DNA of 41,217 nt from the NCBI RefSeq assembly GCF_020521235.1, contig NZ_BLAY01000092.1:1-41217 (forward strand). The letters are read 5' to 3'. The position numbers were made by a program, and so were the translations under genes. This DNA comes from Microseira wollei NIES-4236. GTDB lineage: Bacteria > Cyanobacteriota > Cyanobacteriia > Cyanobacteriales > Aerosakkonemataceae. Shown here piece by piece: positions 9,042-17,915 of the stretch; the first letter of the stretch is position 1; every line of letters begins with the position of its first letter. The notes below the pieces were generated by a model. That model was not told where the DNA came from, did no database searches, and saw only the letters and a program-made list of their open reading frames with translations.

Positions 9042-10466
9042 ATGGTATCGATTCAAGCTCCAGAGGTTCGCAATTCTGGCAGTCAGTATTTGCGGAGTAA
9101 CGCTAGGACGCCAGAAATTGTTTCTCCCAACCAAGAACTTTTACCCCTGACAGCCAAGGTCAATAGCCGAGATTGCTTAGAAATTGGTGGCTGTGACGTG
9201 ACAACGTTGGTTGAGCAATTCGGCTCCCCACTTTATATTTTGGATGAAGAAACGCTGCGAACTGCTTGCCGTCAGTACCAAGATGGCTTTAAACGCTACT
9301 ACGGGGGTGAGTTTGAGGTCGTTTATGCCTCCAAGGCTTGGAATTGTATCGCGGTTTGCGCCATCGCCGCTGCTGAAGGTTTAGCCATCGATGTCGTATC
9401 GGGAGGCGAACTCTACACTGCCAGCGTTGCCGGGGTTCCTGGTGAAAAACTCTATTTCCACGGTAACAATAAATCTCGCGACGAACTCCAGCTGGCGATC
9501 GCTATCGGCTCCACGATTATGGTCGATAATTGGCTGGAACTGAAAACCCTCGCCGAACTTAGCCAACTCCCTAACTCAGTATCCAAAACTCGCATCATGT
9601 TGCGGGTAACACCAGGTATAGATTGTCACACGCACGAATATATTCGCACGGGACACTTAGATAATAAATTCGGCTTCGATCCAGATCAAATGGAAGAGGT
9701 GCTAGCATTTGTCAGCCAGCAACCAACGCTTTCTTGCATCGGACTGCACGCCCACATCGGCTCTCAGATTTTTGAATTGCAAGCCCATCGGGATCTACCA
9801 GAAGTAATGGTGCAGTGGTTTAAGAAAGCGGCGGCAATGGGTTTGCCGGTGGAATGTATAAATGTTGGCGGAGGGTTAGGTATTTGCTATACAGAATCTG
9901 ACGATCCCCCTAGTATTGACGAATGGGTGAAAACAGTCAGCCTCGCGCTCAAGGCAGCTTGCGAAACCCAGCAAGTACGCTTACCTAAACTGATGTGCGA
10001 ACCGGGACGGTCTTTAATTGGCCCTGCCTGCGTGACGGCTTATACTTTGGGCAGTCGCAAAGAAGTTCCCGGGATCCGGACTTATCTGGCAGTGGATGGC
10101 GGCATGTCTGACAATCCCCGTCCGATTACGTATCAATCGGTGTACCGATGTGTAGTAGCAAACCGGATGTCCGAACCCATCACGGAAAAGGTAACAATTG
10201 CCGGGAAACATTGCGAATCGGGAGATGTTTTAATTAAAGATGCCTTATTGCCGAAAACGGAAGCGGGAGACATTCTCGTGGTGATGGCAACGGGAGCGTA
10301 CAATTACAGCATGGCTTCCAATTACAATCGCGTCCCGCGTCCGGCGGCGGTATTGGTGAAAGATGGAGAAGCGAATATTATATTGCAGCGGGAAAGTTAT
10401 AAGGATATTACTCGCAGCGATCGCTTACCCGAACGCCTGCGACTAGACGCAGCGCGTGTAAATTGA
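9042..10466 (+). CDS. lysA: Diaminopimelate decarboxylase
   Basis: A 474-residue fold-type III PLP enzyme that converts meso-diaminopimelate to L-lysine, the last step of lysine synthesis. The PLP lysine is in VVYASKAW (K98). HIGSQ (238-242), the phosphate-binding GGGLG (276-280) and CEPGRS (319-324) are all present, as is the substrate-site CESGD near the C-terminus. The N-terminal ~45 residues precede the conserved domain and are variable. It is followed after 362 bp by cdaA-uppS, an order I recall as conserved in other cyanobacteria. Confidence 0.96.
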   Translation: MVSIQAPEVRNSGSQYLRSNARTPEIVSPNQELLPLTAKVNSRDCLEIGGCDVTTLVEQFGSPLYILDEETLRTACRQYQDGFKRYYGGEFEVVYASKAWNCIAVCAIAAAEGLAIDVVSGGELYTASVAGVPGEKLYFHGNNKSRDELQLAIAIGSTIMVDNWLELKTLAELSQLPNSVSKTRIMLRVTPGIDCHTHEYIRTGHLDNKFGFDPDQMEEVLAFVSQQPTLSCIGLHAHIGSQIFELQAHRDLPEVMVQWFKKAAAMGLPVECINVGGGLGICYTESDDPPSIDEWVKTVSLALKAACETQQVRLPKLMCEPGRSLIGPACVTAYTLGSRKEVPGIRTYLAVDGGMSDNPRPITYQSVYRCVVANRMSEPITEKVTIAGKHCESGDVLIKDALLPKTEAGDILVVMATGAYNYSMASNYNRVPRPAAVLVKDGEANIILQRESYKDITRSDRLPERLRLDAARVN

Positions 10467-10828
10467 GGATCTAGCAGCAGTAGGGGGGCACATCACCAAC
10501 GCGCCCCTTGACTACACCGAAATACCACGCAATTTGTGCGCTGTCAAAGTGTTGTGCAACCAAAAATCTGTAACGGGTGGCGAGGGGCGAATTGGGAAAA
10601 AAGCCCCACAAATTGACTGCAAAATCCCTGGGCTGCCAAAACTCGCCTAGAGAGCAAATCTGGTGAGACTATTTGAGCGCTCGCCAACAACAGAAATGTT
10701 AGAAGTACTATCGTGGGTTAGCACAGGTGTGTGCCCCTAGCCGAAACCAGAATATCGAATTAATCGGAGATGATATGAGAGACTCGCCCCAAGCTAGAGT
10801 TTGGGTAGGGTAGTTTATTCCAGATGCG
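10467..10828. other. Intergenic region lysA-cdaA
   Basis: A 362-bp gap. An imperfect GC-rich inverted repeat (AGGGGGGC...GCGCCCCT, about 10482-10508) just after lysA could be a weak terminator but lacks a T run. No ORF with protein-like character and no recognisable riboswitch was seen. Confidence 0.4.
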
Positions 10829-11767
10829 ATGGCAGATGCGTTAAGGCAATGGCTGACCAACTACGACTGGACTAAGTCCTTGCTTGATTTTGGCAGCTGG
10901 GCTAAGTCGTTGCTCGATGTCGGTTTGGTGCTGGCGCTCACTTATATGGTGTTGGTGATTATTAGCGAGCGTCGCACGCTTTGGGTGGTGCGAGGATTTA
11001 TTGTCCTGATGCTGGCGACGGTTGTCAGCAATAGTTTAGAACTGAAACTGTTGAGTTTTGTGCTGGAAAAGTTGGTAGTCGGATCTGCCGTAGCGATGGC
11101 TGTGATCTTCCAGTCCGAGTTTCGCCGATTTCTGGAACAATTAGGTCGGGGCGAAATTCGCCAGCTGTTTCAACAGTCCGGTTTAGCCGTCCCCAAGCCC
11201 GACAGCGTGATCGATGAAATTGTGGTTGCAGTCAAAGAACTGTCCCAAAAGCGCATCGGTGCTTTACTAATTCTAGAAACCAGCAGTCCTATTGATGAGC
11301 GAGATTTTTCCGTACCTGGGGTAAAACTGAATGCAGAAGTTTCTAAGGAACTATTGCAGACTATTTTCCAGCCGACTACTCTATTGCATGATGGGGCTGT
11401 TTTGATTCGGGGGTCGCGTATTGTGGCTGCTGGGGTGATTTTGCCGCTTTCGGAACGCACGGCGTCGCGACAATTGGGAACGCGCCATCGCGCTGCTATG
11501 GGAATTACAGAGCGAGTCGAAAATTGCTTGTGTGTGGTTGTATCTGAAGAAACAGGATCTATTTCGTTAGCGGAAAAGGGAATCCTAAATCGGCCCTTGA
11601 CCAGCAGTAAACTGAAGGAACTGCTGGAGGCGAGATTCTCTCCATCGGTAGAGCGGGATGTTTCCCCGGCTTTACGCAGTTGGGGGCGCCAGATAGAGTC
11701 CAAGGGGTTAGCATTGGTTTCGCGTTTACTCCGTCGTCCATCATCTGCTTCACGGGAAAGAAAATGA
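10829..11767 (+). CDS. cdaA: Diadenylate cyclase CdaA (c-di-AMP synthase)
   Basis: A 312-residue membrane-anchored DisA_N protein. Hydrophobic segments lie at about residues 28-45, 52-66 and 77-95, followed by the cyclase domain with the catalytic motifs LLHDGA (DGA at 188-190) and GTRHRAA (RHR at 219-221). It condenses two ATP into cyclic di-AMP, a messenger tied to potassium and osmotic balance, and in cyanobacteria to night survival. Its stop overlaps the uppS start (ATGA at 11764-11767), so the two are translationally coupled. The C-terminal tail after the domain is basic and probably disordered. Confidence 0.95.
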   Translation: MADALRQWLTNYDWTKSLLDFGSWAKSLLDVGLVLALTYMVLVIISERRTLWVVRGFIVLMLATVVSNSLELKLLSFVLEKLVVGSAVAMAVIFQSEFRRFLEQLGRGEIRQLFQQSGLAVPKPDSVIDEIVVAVKELSQKRIGALLILETSSPIDERDFSVPGVKLNAEVSKELLQTIFQPTTLLHDGAVLIRGSRIVAAGVILPLSERTASRQLGTRHRAAMGITERVENCLCVVVSEETGSISLAEKGILNRPLTSSKLKELLEARFSPSVERDVSPALRSWGRQIESKGLALVSRLLRRPSSASRERK

Positions 11768-12516
11768 CTGCAAAGCAAATTATTTTACAAGAGTTGCCTG
11801 CTGACCTGGATCGAGAACGACTGCCCAGACATGTGGCGGTGATTATGGATGGGAATGGTCGGTGGGCAAAGCGCCAAGGTTTGCCCCGGATTATGGGTCA
11901 TAAGCGGGGGGTGGATGCGCTGAAGGAACTTTTACGCTGCTGTAAAGATTGGGGAATTGAAGCGCTGACTGCCTACGCTTTTTCGACGGAAAACTGGGGA
12001 CGCCCGTTAGAAGAAGTCGATTTCTTGATGACGCTGTTTGAGCGAGTACTGCGGCAAGAATTGCGGGAGATGATGGAGGAGGAGGTTCGCATCCGGTTTG
12101 TAGGAAATTTGTCAGCTTTGCCGCGCAGTCTGCAAGCTGAAATTGAAGGATCGATGGCTCAAACTCAGCACAATCAAGCGGTTACATTTACGGTGGCGAC
12201 GAATTATGGGGGACGCCAGGAGATTGTAGAAGCTTGTCGAGCGATCGCATCTCAAGTCCAACAAGGTTTGTTACAACCAGATCAAATCGACGCGGCTTTA
12301 TTTGAGCGCCATCTTTATACATCAGGCATTTGCGACCCAGATTTGCTGATCCGCACCAGCGGAGAGATGCGAATTAGCAATTTTCTGCTTTGGCAAATGG
12401 CTTATGCCGAATTATATATTACCGAAACGCTTTGGCCCGATTTTGACCGCGCCGAGTTTCACCGCGCTTTATGTGCTTATCAGCAGCGCGATCGCCGATT
12501 TGGTAAAGTCCGATAA
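11764..12516 (+). CDS. uppS: Isoprenyl (undecaprenyl diphosphate) synthase
   Basis: A 250-residue cis-prenyltransferase. DGNGRWA (29-35) carries the catalytic Asp and phosphate-binding residues. [12 protein letters not shown], and [15 protein letters not shown] with AELYIT are further family signatures. It makes the C55 lipid carrier for peptidoglycan and polysaccharides from FPP and IPP. The frame is open upstream to 11680, but ATG 11764 overlapping the cdaA stop gives the normal family length and conserved start. Coupling with cdaA suggests coordinated cell-envelope control. Confidence 0.96.
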   Translation: MTAKQIILQELPADLDRERLPRHVAVIMDGNGRWAKRQGLPRIMGHKRGVDALKELLRCCKDWGIEALTAYAFSTENWGRPLEEVDFLMTLFERVLRQELREMMEEEVRIRFVGNLSALPRSLQAEIEGSMAQTQHNQAVTFTVATNYGGRQEIVEACRAIASQVQQGLLQPDQIDAALFERHLYTSGICDPDLLIRTSGEMRISNFLLWQMAYAELYITETLWPDFDRAEFHRALCAYQQRDRRFGKVR

Positions 12517-12589
12517 TTTTAGATGGCAGATTTTAGATTTCAGATTTGGTTTTAAATCTAAAATCTCAAATCTCAAATCTAAAATTCTC
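12517..12589. repeat. Inverted repeat between convergent uppS and DUF3143 genes
   Basis: Repeats of the type AGATTTTAGATTTCAGATTT followed by AAATCTAAAATCTCAAATCT form an A/T-rich hairpin between two convergent genes. It belongs to a common simple repeat that also occurs near 16675-16770, and may help terminate both transcripts. Confidence 0.6.
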
Positions 12590-12862
12590 TTAGGGGCCAG
12601 CAAAAACAGCTTCTTCTACATCCTGTCTGCTGAGGGAGTATTTAAACGAGCGTTGTACGTCTTGACCGTTCTCGCCTGCTTTAAGATAGCGGACTGTGAG
12701 CTGATCGATATCTAGCCATAACTCGGCTTTCCAGTCGGATTGCTCTACTTTCCAACAATGCAGTTCTCTGCGGTCTTGTTGACATCCCCGCTGTTTTAGC
12801 CACTGTTCAATTGCCGGGAGGGGATGGTTATAAAGCGGGGTATCGGAAGGAGGAAGAATCAT
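12590..12862 (-). CDS. DUF3143 domain-containing protein
   Basis: A 90-residue protein whose whole length matches my memory of the cyanobacterial DUF3143 family: DTPLYNHPLPAIEQWL at the start, CWKVEQSDWKAELWLDID in the middle, and VRYLKAGENGQDVQRSFKYSLSRQDVEEAVFAGP at the end. The function is unknown. It begins 1 bp after the J-domain gene ends, so the two are surely co-transcribed, which hints at a shared role. Confidence 0.85.
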   Translation of the reverse strand: MILPPSDTPLYNHPLPAIEQWLKQRGCQQDRRELHCWKVEQSDWKAELWLDIDQLTVRYLKAGENGQDVQRSFKYSLSRQDVEEAVFAGP

Positions 12863-12863
12863 A

Positions 12864-13433
12864 TCAACGATTTAATTCAAAATGAGATAACTTTTCGTTT
12901 TTCTTACTGTATACCTGTTGCTCTTGCGATGCTGAATTTGTCGCCAGGGGTTCAAAGCCGACATCTCCACGGGTTAATCCAACGGCAACGGCTAACAATA
13001 AACATCCTACAAAAGTTAGGACTAGAATAAACAGGGCGAAAATTTCTCCCGCTGAGAGGGGTCGATCCGTGGGGTCTAGGTATGCCGAAGAGGAGGTGTA
13101 CCCCTTTTGGGAGGAATTGTGAAAGTGTGGCGGGGCTTGAAGGACGCTGATGCGGGAATACCCTATTTTGGTATCGTAGGCTAGCCGTCGCTCTGGGTTG
13201 CTCAGCGTGGCGTAGGCTTCGTTGAGTTGTTGGAATTTGGGGGTAGCGATCGCACTTGGCAAGTCAGTGGTATCCGGATGGTAGCGCTTGCTCAATTCCC
13301 GATACGCCCGCCGAATATCTATCGCCGATGCGGAAGGATGCAGCCCTAACAGGGCGTAATAACTAGAAGCGAAGGGTATTTTAGCTGATATCGTCCGATT
13401 TTCGCCGTTCGGAGTTGCCCTGTTGCTTGTCAC
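12864..13433 (-). CDS. Membrane-anchored J-domain (DnaJ-like) protein
   Basis: A 189-residue protein. The J domain covers about residues 24-90 with YYALLGLHPSASAIDIRRAYRELSKRYHPDT, including the HPD motif needed to stimulate Hsp70 ATPase, and FQQLNEAYATLSNPERRLAYD. A transmembrane helix follows (IFALFILVLTFVGCLLLAVAVGL, about 130-152). There is no Gly/Phe or zinc-finger region, so it is a type III J protein likely recruiting DnaK to a membrane. It forms an operon with the downstream DUF3143 gene. Confidence 0.9.
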   Translation of the reverse strand: MTSNRATPNGENRTISAKIPFASSYYALLGLHPSASAIDIRRAYRELSKRYHPDTTDLPSAIATPKFQQLNEAYATLSNPERRLAYDTKIGYSRISVLQAPPHFHNSSQKGYTSSSAYLDPTDRPLSAGEIFALFILVLTFVGCLLLAVAVGLTRGDVGFEPLATNSASQEQQVYSKKNEKLSHFELNR

Positions 13434-13572
13434 CGACGCTTCCCTTTAACGAGTTGTGACGGGTTTTCAATTATTTTAACCAAGAGAGCGATTAGCGATC
13501 GCTATCCTTCGGCATACTCACTACAGCCACTTGGCTAATACACATATTTTTGCTTTTGTCAATATCTAATGC

Positions 13573-13685
13573 CTACTTTTGTTTAATTACCAACAAAGTA
13601 ATATCATCAAATACTTTTTGCTCCCCAATATGCCGCCGCACATCATCTATGACGGCTTGTCGGATTTCTTGTGGCGATCGCGCAC
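13573..13685 (-). pseudogene. C-terminal remnant of a SpoIIE/PP2C-type phosphatase
   Basis: About 35 residues, RSPQEIRQAVIDDVRRHIG followed by EQKVFDDITLLVIKQK-stop, match the end of RsbU/SpoIIE-type serine phosphatases, where DD is a metal ligand. The upstream sequence in the same frame has no phosphatase character, so the rest of the gene is lost. This is a scrap, not a functional gene. Confidence 0.6.
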
Positions 13686-13842
13686 AATTTAGCTTGACAT
13701 TGATTAAAAAATACTTCCAGGTGTTCGTTGTAAATACGCGAGATCGCAGCGCTATAGTATTTTTCCCTACTCCCAACTCCGGGGTGTGGAACTGCATTTT
13801 GAGACTTGACGTGAAAAGTTAAGGTATAGAACTGTCGCAAAA

Positions 13843-14718
13843 TTATCTATACCACCCACAATGGTAACACCGCCATTTAAGTGCCTCTTTTTTAGGTAAA
13901 TAAGCTTTGTTTTTGGGCAGTTGCAGAGGTTTCCCATGAAGATCGCGATAGCTTGTATGGTGTAAGTCAGGGGCAAGGTGTATCCTCATCATCTCTGGGT
14001 CAATTGTAATCAGGTTGAGGTCAAAGAGCGTATGTAAATCTGCCCGAAGCAATAAGCCATTTGAGGGGTGATTATTTTCAGTTTCAATATAGGGGATGAT
14101 GTGGGCAGCTTCGAGGGCTTCTTGGGCATCGCAACCAGTTATGGCACACCGATAGTTGTAAGCTTCAAGCAACGTTTGACGGAACTTAGAATGTCCTTGT
14201 CGCCGAGCAATAGATATAGTAATTCGCTCTTTAGCTTCTTTGATACTTTTTGGGCTGAAGTATTTTTCAGCATCAAGATACTGTTGGGCAAGATCAAGAT
14301 CATCACGCTTTTGAACAACATGGTTAATTTTGTTTATTGATTTTTGGCTTCCATTTACATAATCATCTTCAAAGTTAAAGTCTAAATTCATTTGATTTAA
14401 TAAATTCCTTTTTTCAATCTTCATTGAATTGCTTGTTAAAGCTTCCGAAGCTCTGGATTTTTTGATGTTTATAATTGGCTCGCTTTCAGTGGATAGTAAT
14501 ATTAAAATAAAAAGTGGCTTTAACTTGTTTCCTATCAGAACGCTCAAATTTTCAGCATTAATATCTAGAATATCCTTCGGTTTGAGATGTACGGCAGCAT
14601 AACCACCTGCTTGTTTAAGATTCTTCAGCCAATCCTTCAATGTCCAATTGGAATTGCAAATTTTATCCCAATAGCCATAAACCATATTGTTATCATCGAA
14701 TTGCTCGATTATCGACAA
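13843..14718 (-). pseudogene. HNH endonuclease, C-terminal part of a repeat-split gene
   Basis: The frame enters at a TTG (14718) a few codons after the repeat at 14732-14824. It encodes a linker and then an HNH nuclease domain: YNYRCAITGCDAQEALEAAH, IIPY, then HPSNGLLLRADLHTLFDLNLI, with the H-N-H residues present. A C-terminal CYHCGW follows. The start is unconvincing (no ATG, no clear SD) and the preceding ORF (14709-15311) looks like its N-terminal half in another frame. The domain may still be produced by reinitiation. This is probably a defence or restriction-type nuclease. Confidence 0.75.
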
Positions 14719-15311
14719 TATTTCTTCTCAGATCTTGCACCTTGAGGCAGAGCCTCAGTATTCTCGTTCCCAGGTTGAACCTGGGAACGAGATCCTGGAG
14801 GCTCTGCCTCCTGTGGTGCAAGATGTAAGTCTTCTTGATTATATTGAAAATTTTTGATAAAATTTCCTTGTGATAATCCGGATAAACCAATAACAAATAC
14901 CTCCGAATAGATAGATACAAATAGGTCTGGATAATCAGAATTAAAACCAGACCAGCGCTGACCTTGTAGATAATCATTTAAATTCATAAAGTGAAACCTA
15001 AGCGAACATCCCATGAGATTGTGTTGTTCGTTAAAGCAATGATTAATTTCCCAGTTTTTCCAACCTTCTATATTCCGATAATACGGACAAAAAGATCTCA
15101 TTTTGAGCGATTGGGACTCGGCGATCTGAGCCACTTGTCTAACCACAGGCTTAAGAAGGCTCAAAAATGGCTCCGAAACGTGTTTTCGATACTCCTTTCG
15201 CAGCAAGCTATTTCGGTAGAAAGCGCTCGACTGATTCACTTGAGTAAGAATTTCAAAAGTTTTGGTTGAAAAAGGGCAGTTAGGATGTAAATTGTTAGAT
15301 GCTGGAAACAT
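14709..15311 (-). pseudogene. N-terminal half of the repeat-split HNH endonuclease gene
   Basis: From ATG 15311, 200 codons. Residues 1-162 are a unique sequence I do not recognise (start MFPASNNLHPNC, ending NFIKNFQYNQED). The last ~38 residues are encoded by the 93-bp repeat and a few codons beyond it before a TAA in the wrong frame. The HNH frame resumes immediately after the repeat (EEILSIIEQFDD...), so insertion of the repeat shifted the frame and split one gene in two. Confidence 0.7.
14732..14824. repeat. 93-bp palindromic repeat inside the HNH gene (family R93, copy 2)
   Basis: Same length, ends (ATCTTGCACC...GGTGCAAGAT) and core palindrome (CTCGTTCCCAGG...CCTGGGAACGAG) as the copy at 1231-1323. 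The encoded peptides are also alike, [19 protein letters not shown] versus [19 protein letters not shown]. Here the net insertion breaks the host frame. Confidence 0.92.
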
Positions 15312-15346
15312 TTGTTTTTTGAAATGGTAAATTATCTAACACAGTC

Positions 15347-16705
15347 TTAACGCTTGCTCACACTTGCATCGCCAATCTTCACTTGAATACAATTGACAAC
15401 GCCCCAAATAGCTGCTAACATCAACCACCCAAATGTATTCACACGAAAATCAAATAAAGTCACATCAACTGTATTAAACAAAATACAGCCAACAAACGCA
15501 ACTAAATAACTAAAAAATATCAATTTACCTCCTGATTCACCTGACCAATTTTTTAGTAACAGGACGCCTTGAGCGACAACCCAACCTACCAAACTACAAA
15601 ATAAAATAGTTGCGGGAATCCCTGTTTCAGCGGTTAGCATTAAAAACAAATTGTGGGGATGACCCAGCCATAGATGCATTTTTGCTTCGTAAAGCGGGGT
15701 AAAATTACGCAATCCCCACCCCGTCCAGGGACGCTGCTGAATCATCGACGCCACAAACTGCCACTGAGTCACGCGCATCAGTGCCACTGGTCTATTTGGA
15801 AACATATCGTCGGTGAGCCTTGCCCAAAAGAAAGCGGGTACAATCGCTCGCAACCATTGCCGTATGGGGTCGGGGCCAAAGGCAGACCAGAGGATAGTGC
15901 CGGTAATTCCTGCTACTACGGTCACCAACCAACGCCAACCCAGGTAAAGCGCGAAGGCGAGACTAGCTAAAGCAGCAATCCCCCAACCGTTGCGGGAGTT
16001 GGTGAGGATGAGAGCGATCGCATTGCCAAGGACCGCAATACTTAAAAATAAAGATTGGTAATGGGTAATTGGTAATGGGTAATTGGTAATTGGTAATTGG
16101 GGATTTTCTTTGCTATTAGCTATTAGCGATGAGCGATTAGCGATGAGCAATTTTTCAATTAACAGTCCCAGTGCCAGAATGAAAGTGATGGTCAAATAGG
16201 CAGCGAAAATATTGGCGTACATGAAGACGGACGCCATTCTACCTGGGGGGTTACCATTGGGAGCGATCGCCGACCCTAAAATATTGGCTAATGACCCGGA
16301 TATAGACCAATTTAAAAATAACTGTCCTAAACCGAGAATGACTATCGGCACGGAAGGTATAACCAAAATCCAAGCAATTCGCCGCAGTTGAAAAGGTGTT
16401 TGAATCAGTTCGCTAAATGTGACAAATAGCAGGAAATATGGCAGAAAATTAGCCAACCCCAAGAAAGCTTCTGATGGCTTAAAAGCGAGGGTTGCTGTAA
16501 TAACTAACCCCTGGCTGAAAATTGCGATTCCCCAGTTAAGGGGGCGTCGAATAATTGTATTGAATTGCTGCTTAAGAGCGATCAGAATAGCCGCGACGAG
16601 TGGCAATGCTGCCAAAGCTGGCATTATCGGAAACAATAGCAGCCCAATTTGAGCGAAATTCCAGCAAAGATTTTGGATTTTGGATTTTGGATGGTAATTG
16701 GTCAT
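15347..16705 (-). CDS. O-antigen ligase/polymerase family membrane protein
   Basis: A 452-residue polytopic protein with about ten hydrophobic segments. The family signature region is visible: NSRNGWGIAALASLA, a large loop with QWQFVASMIQQRPWTGWGLRNFTPLYEA, and then GHPHNLFLMLTAETGIPATI. Relatives polymerise or ligate undecaprenyl-linked glycans; IctB-type proteins are also in this superfamily, so the substrate is not known. Residues about 185-217 (LLIANRSSLIANS...LPITNYPLPITHYQS) are translated STRR repeats inserted between two membrane helices. The first residues (MTNYHPKSKIQ) also derive from repeat DNA at 16675-16705, so the native start may have been different. Confidence 0.85.
   Translation of the reverse strand: MTNYHPKSKIQNLCWNFAQIGLLLFPIMPALAALPLVAAILIALKQQFNTIIRRPLNWGIAIFSQGLVITATLAFKPSEAFLGLANFLPYFLLFVTFSELIQTPFQLRRIAWILVIPSVPIVILGLGQLFLNWSISGSLANILGSAIAPNGNPPGRMASVFMYANIFAAYLTITFILALGLLIEKLLIANRSSLIANSKENPQLPITNYPLPITHYQSLFLSIAVLGNAIALILTNSRNGWGIAALASLAFALYLGWRWLVTVVAGITGTILWSAFGPDPIRQWLRAIVPAFFWARLTDDMFPNRPVALMRVTQWQFVASMIQQRPWTGWGLRNFTPLYEAKMHLWLGHPHNLFLMLTAETGIPATILFCSLVGWVVAQGVLLLKNWSGESGGKLIFFSYLVAFVGCILFNTVDVTLFDFRVNTFGWLMLAAIWGVVNCIQVKIGDASVSKR
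16055..16151. repeat. STRR array translated inside the O-antigen ligase-like gene
   Basis: Tandem GGTAATGGGTAATT units followed by TTAGCTATTAGCGATGAGCG units, the same short-repeat vocabulary as in the spacers, lie within an uninterrupted coding frame and encode about 32 residues. Confidence 0.85.
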
Positions 16706-16770
16706 TGGTAATAGGTAATTGGTAATTGCTATTTTCCATCACCCATTACCTATTACCCCATCTAAAATCT
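16675..16770. repeat. STRR/simple repeat cluster upstream of the O-antigen ligase-like gene
   Basis: TTTTGGATTTTGGATGG, GGTAATTGGTAATTG, ATTACCTATTACCC and CTAAAATCTAAAATT repeats fill the gap between YaaW and the ligase-like gene and form several imperfect hairpins. They overlap the ligase-like gene's annotated start. Confidence 0.7.
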
Positions 16771-16776
16771 AAAATT

Positions 16777-17640
16777 TTAAGCGGGTTCCCAGCAGTATTC
16801 GTCTGAACGGGTGAGGCGAATTTGAGCCAGGGCAAAGATGGTGGGGATAATGCGGGCATAGTTGGTAGAAATGGCGCGCCAACCGAGGTCGGCAAAGAAC
16901 CAAGCCCACAGCATTGGTCCTAAAAAGGCAAATACACCCCGGACAGCACTGTATCGGGCGGCACTCACAGCCATTCCCTGTTGAGCGCTTTTGACTAGCA
17001 TATAGCTTTGTACCTTGGTTGCGACTGCTGCACCGCTAGAAACAACGGCTTCCTTAGCCATCTGATAGGTAGCAAAGTGGATAGCAAACTGACGGGCAAT
17101 TTGTTTAAGCAGCATTGGTTGGAGTAGCGAAGTGACTGCGAAGGCGCTACCACCCTTAAGCAGCCAACCCAAGGGATCGCGCTGTACGGACAGGGGTAGG
17201 GGTTGAGAAAGTTTGGACTCGGAGAGACTTTGTACAATTCGCTGCTTCAACTCATTTTGCTCCGATGGGGGTAATTGTTTCGATGCCCGTTTCAGCAGGT
17301 TGAGAAATATCTCTGCTTCGATATCGGTGGTGGAAAGCTTGTGGGAGTATGGAATTTTCAGATAGCGACAAACTTGAATCAACGTTTGCCGATAAGTTAC
17401 CTGATGGGTGCGCCCTTGCAATACCGTTAACCCATCGGCAGCCAAGAACCGAAAGCGCTGTTCGATCGTATCTAACCACGCTTGGCGATCCTGGCTTTGC
17501 ACTTCTATCGGTTCGGGTGTGTGAACGTAGTCTAGGGGATTGAACCGGCGACAGAACAGAATAGCCGTCAGCTGCTGCAATTCTTCTTCTGTTGCCAACT
17601 CCAGCACTGCTCTTAACTCATCCAAAGTCAAATCCTCCAA
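16777..17640 (-). CDS. YaaW-family (UPF0174) protein
   Basis: A 287-residue protein with LTLDELRAVLELATEEELQQLTAILFCRRFNPLDY at the N-terminus (DUF3944-like), a helical middle, and a C-terminal glycine/alanine-rich hydrophobic region ending in FAFLGPMLWAWFFADLGWRAISTNYARIIPTIFALAQIRL. This matches my recollection of YaaW proteins. The function is unknown. It is separate from the downstream ligase-like gene by repeat DNA. Confidence 0.8.
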   Translation of the reverse strand: MEDLTLDELRAVLELATEEELQQLTAILFCRRFNPLDYVHTPEPIEVQSQDRQAWLDTIEQRFRFLAADGLTVLQGRTHQVTYRQTLIQVCRYLKIPYSHKLSTTDIEAEIFLNLLKRASKQLPPSEQNELKQRIVQSLSESKLSQPLPLSVQRDPLGWLLKGGSAFAVTSLLQPMLLKQIARQFAIHFATYQMAKEAVVSSGAAVATKVQSYMLVKSAQQGMAVSAARYSAVRGVFAFLGPMLWAWFFADLGWRAISTNYARIIPTIFALAQIRLTRSDEYCWEPA

Positions 17641-17845
17641 GACCCCAGATTCTTGCTGTTCCCTATTCTACCAAAAACATCATAAAAGCTGAGAGCCACC
17701 GTACTTTAGTCGGTGGATGAAAGCGAGAGAAAGGATTTATCCTTCTCAACTGGGATGGATAAAGTATGTCAAATCACGAGAAATTCCAGACGGGTTTGTT
17801 GTAAAGCAAGCCTGTAAGTAGGTGAATATAAATAAACTCACCACA

Positions 17846-17915
17846 ATGGCGGGCGATTAGCCCACCCCACAAAACCTTCAATCTCTTGTGGGGTAGGCGT
17901 CGGTGCCCGCCATAG
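17846..17915. repeat. Palindromic repeat GGCGGGCG...GCCCGCC
   Basis: The left arm, GGCGGGCGATTAGCCCACC with CCACAA, pairs with the right arm TTGTGGGGTAGGCGTCGGTG with CCCGCC. The right arm's TTGTGGGGTAGGCGTC also occurs at 1373-1388, in the linker-coding part of the FGE-like gene, so this family has invaded coding DNA too. Confidence 0.8.

Noticed and set aside
10467-10828. Possible riboswitch or small RNA in the long lysA-cdaA spacer
   Set aside because: No recognisable conserved core or convincing nested helices could be found by eye; only a weak GC-rich inverted repeat was seen.
11170-11778. 202-codon minus-strand open frame opposite cdaA
   Set aside because: It lies entirely antisense to cdaA, whose catalytic motifs are clear; the composition is Ser/Arg-rich shadow sequence.
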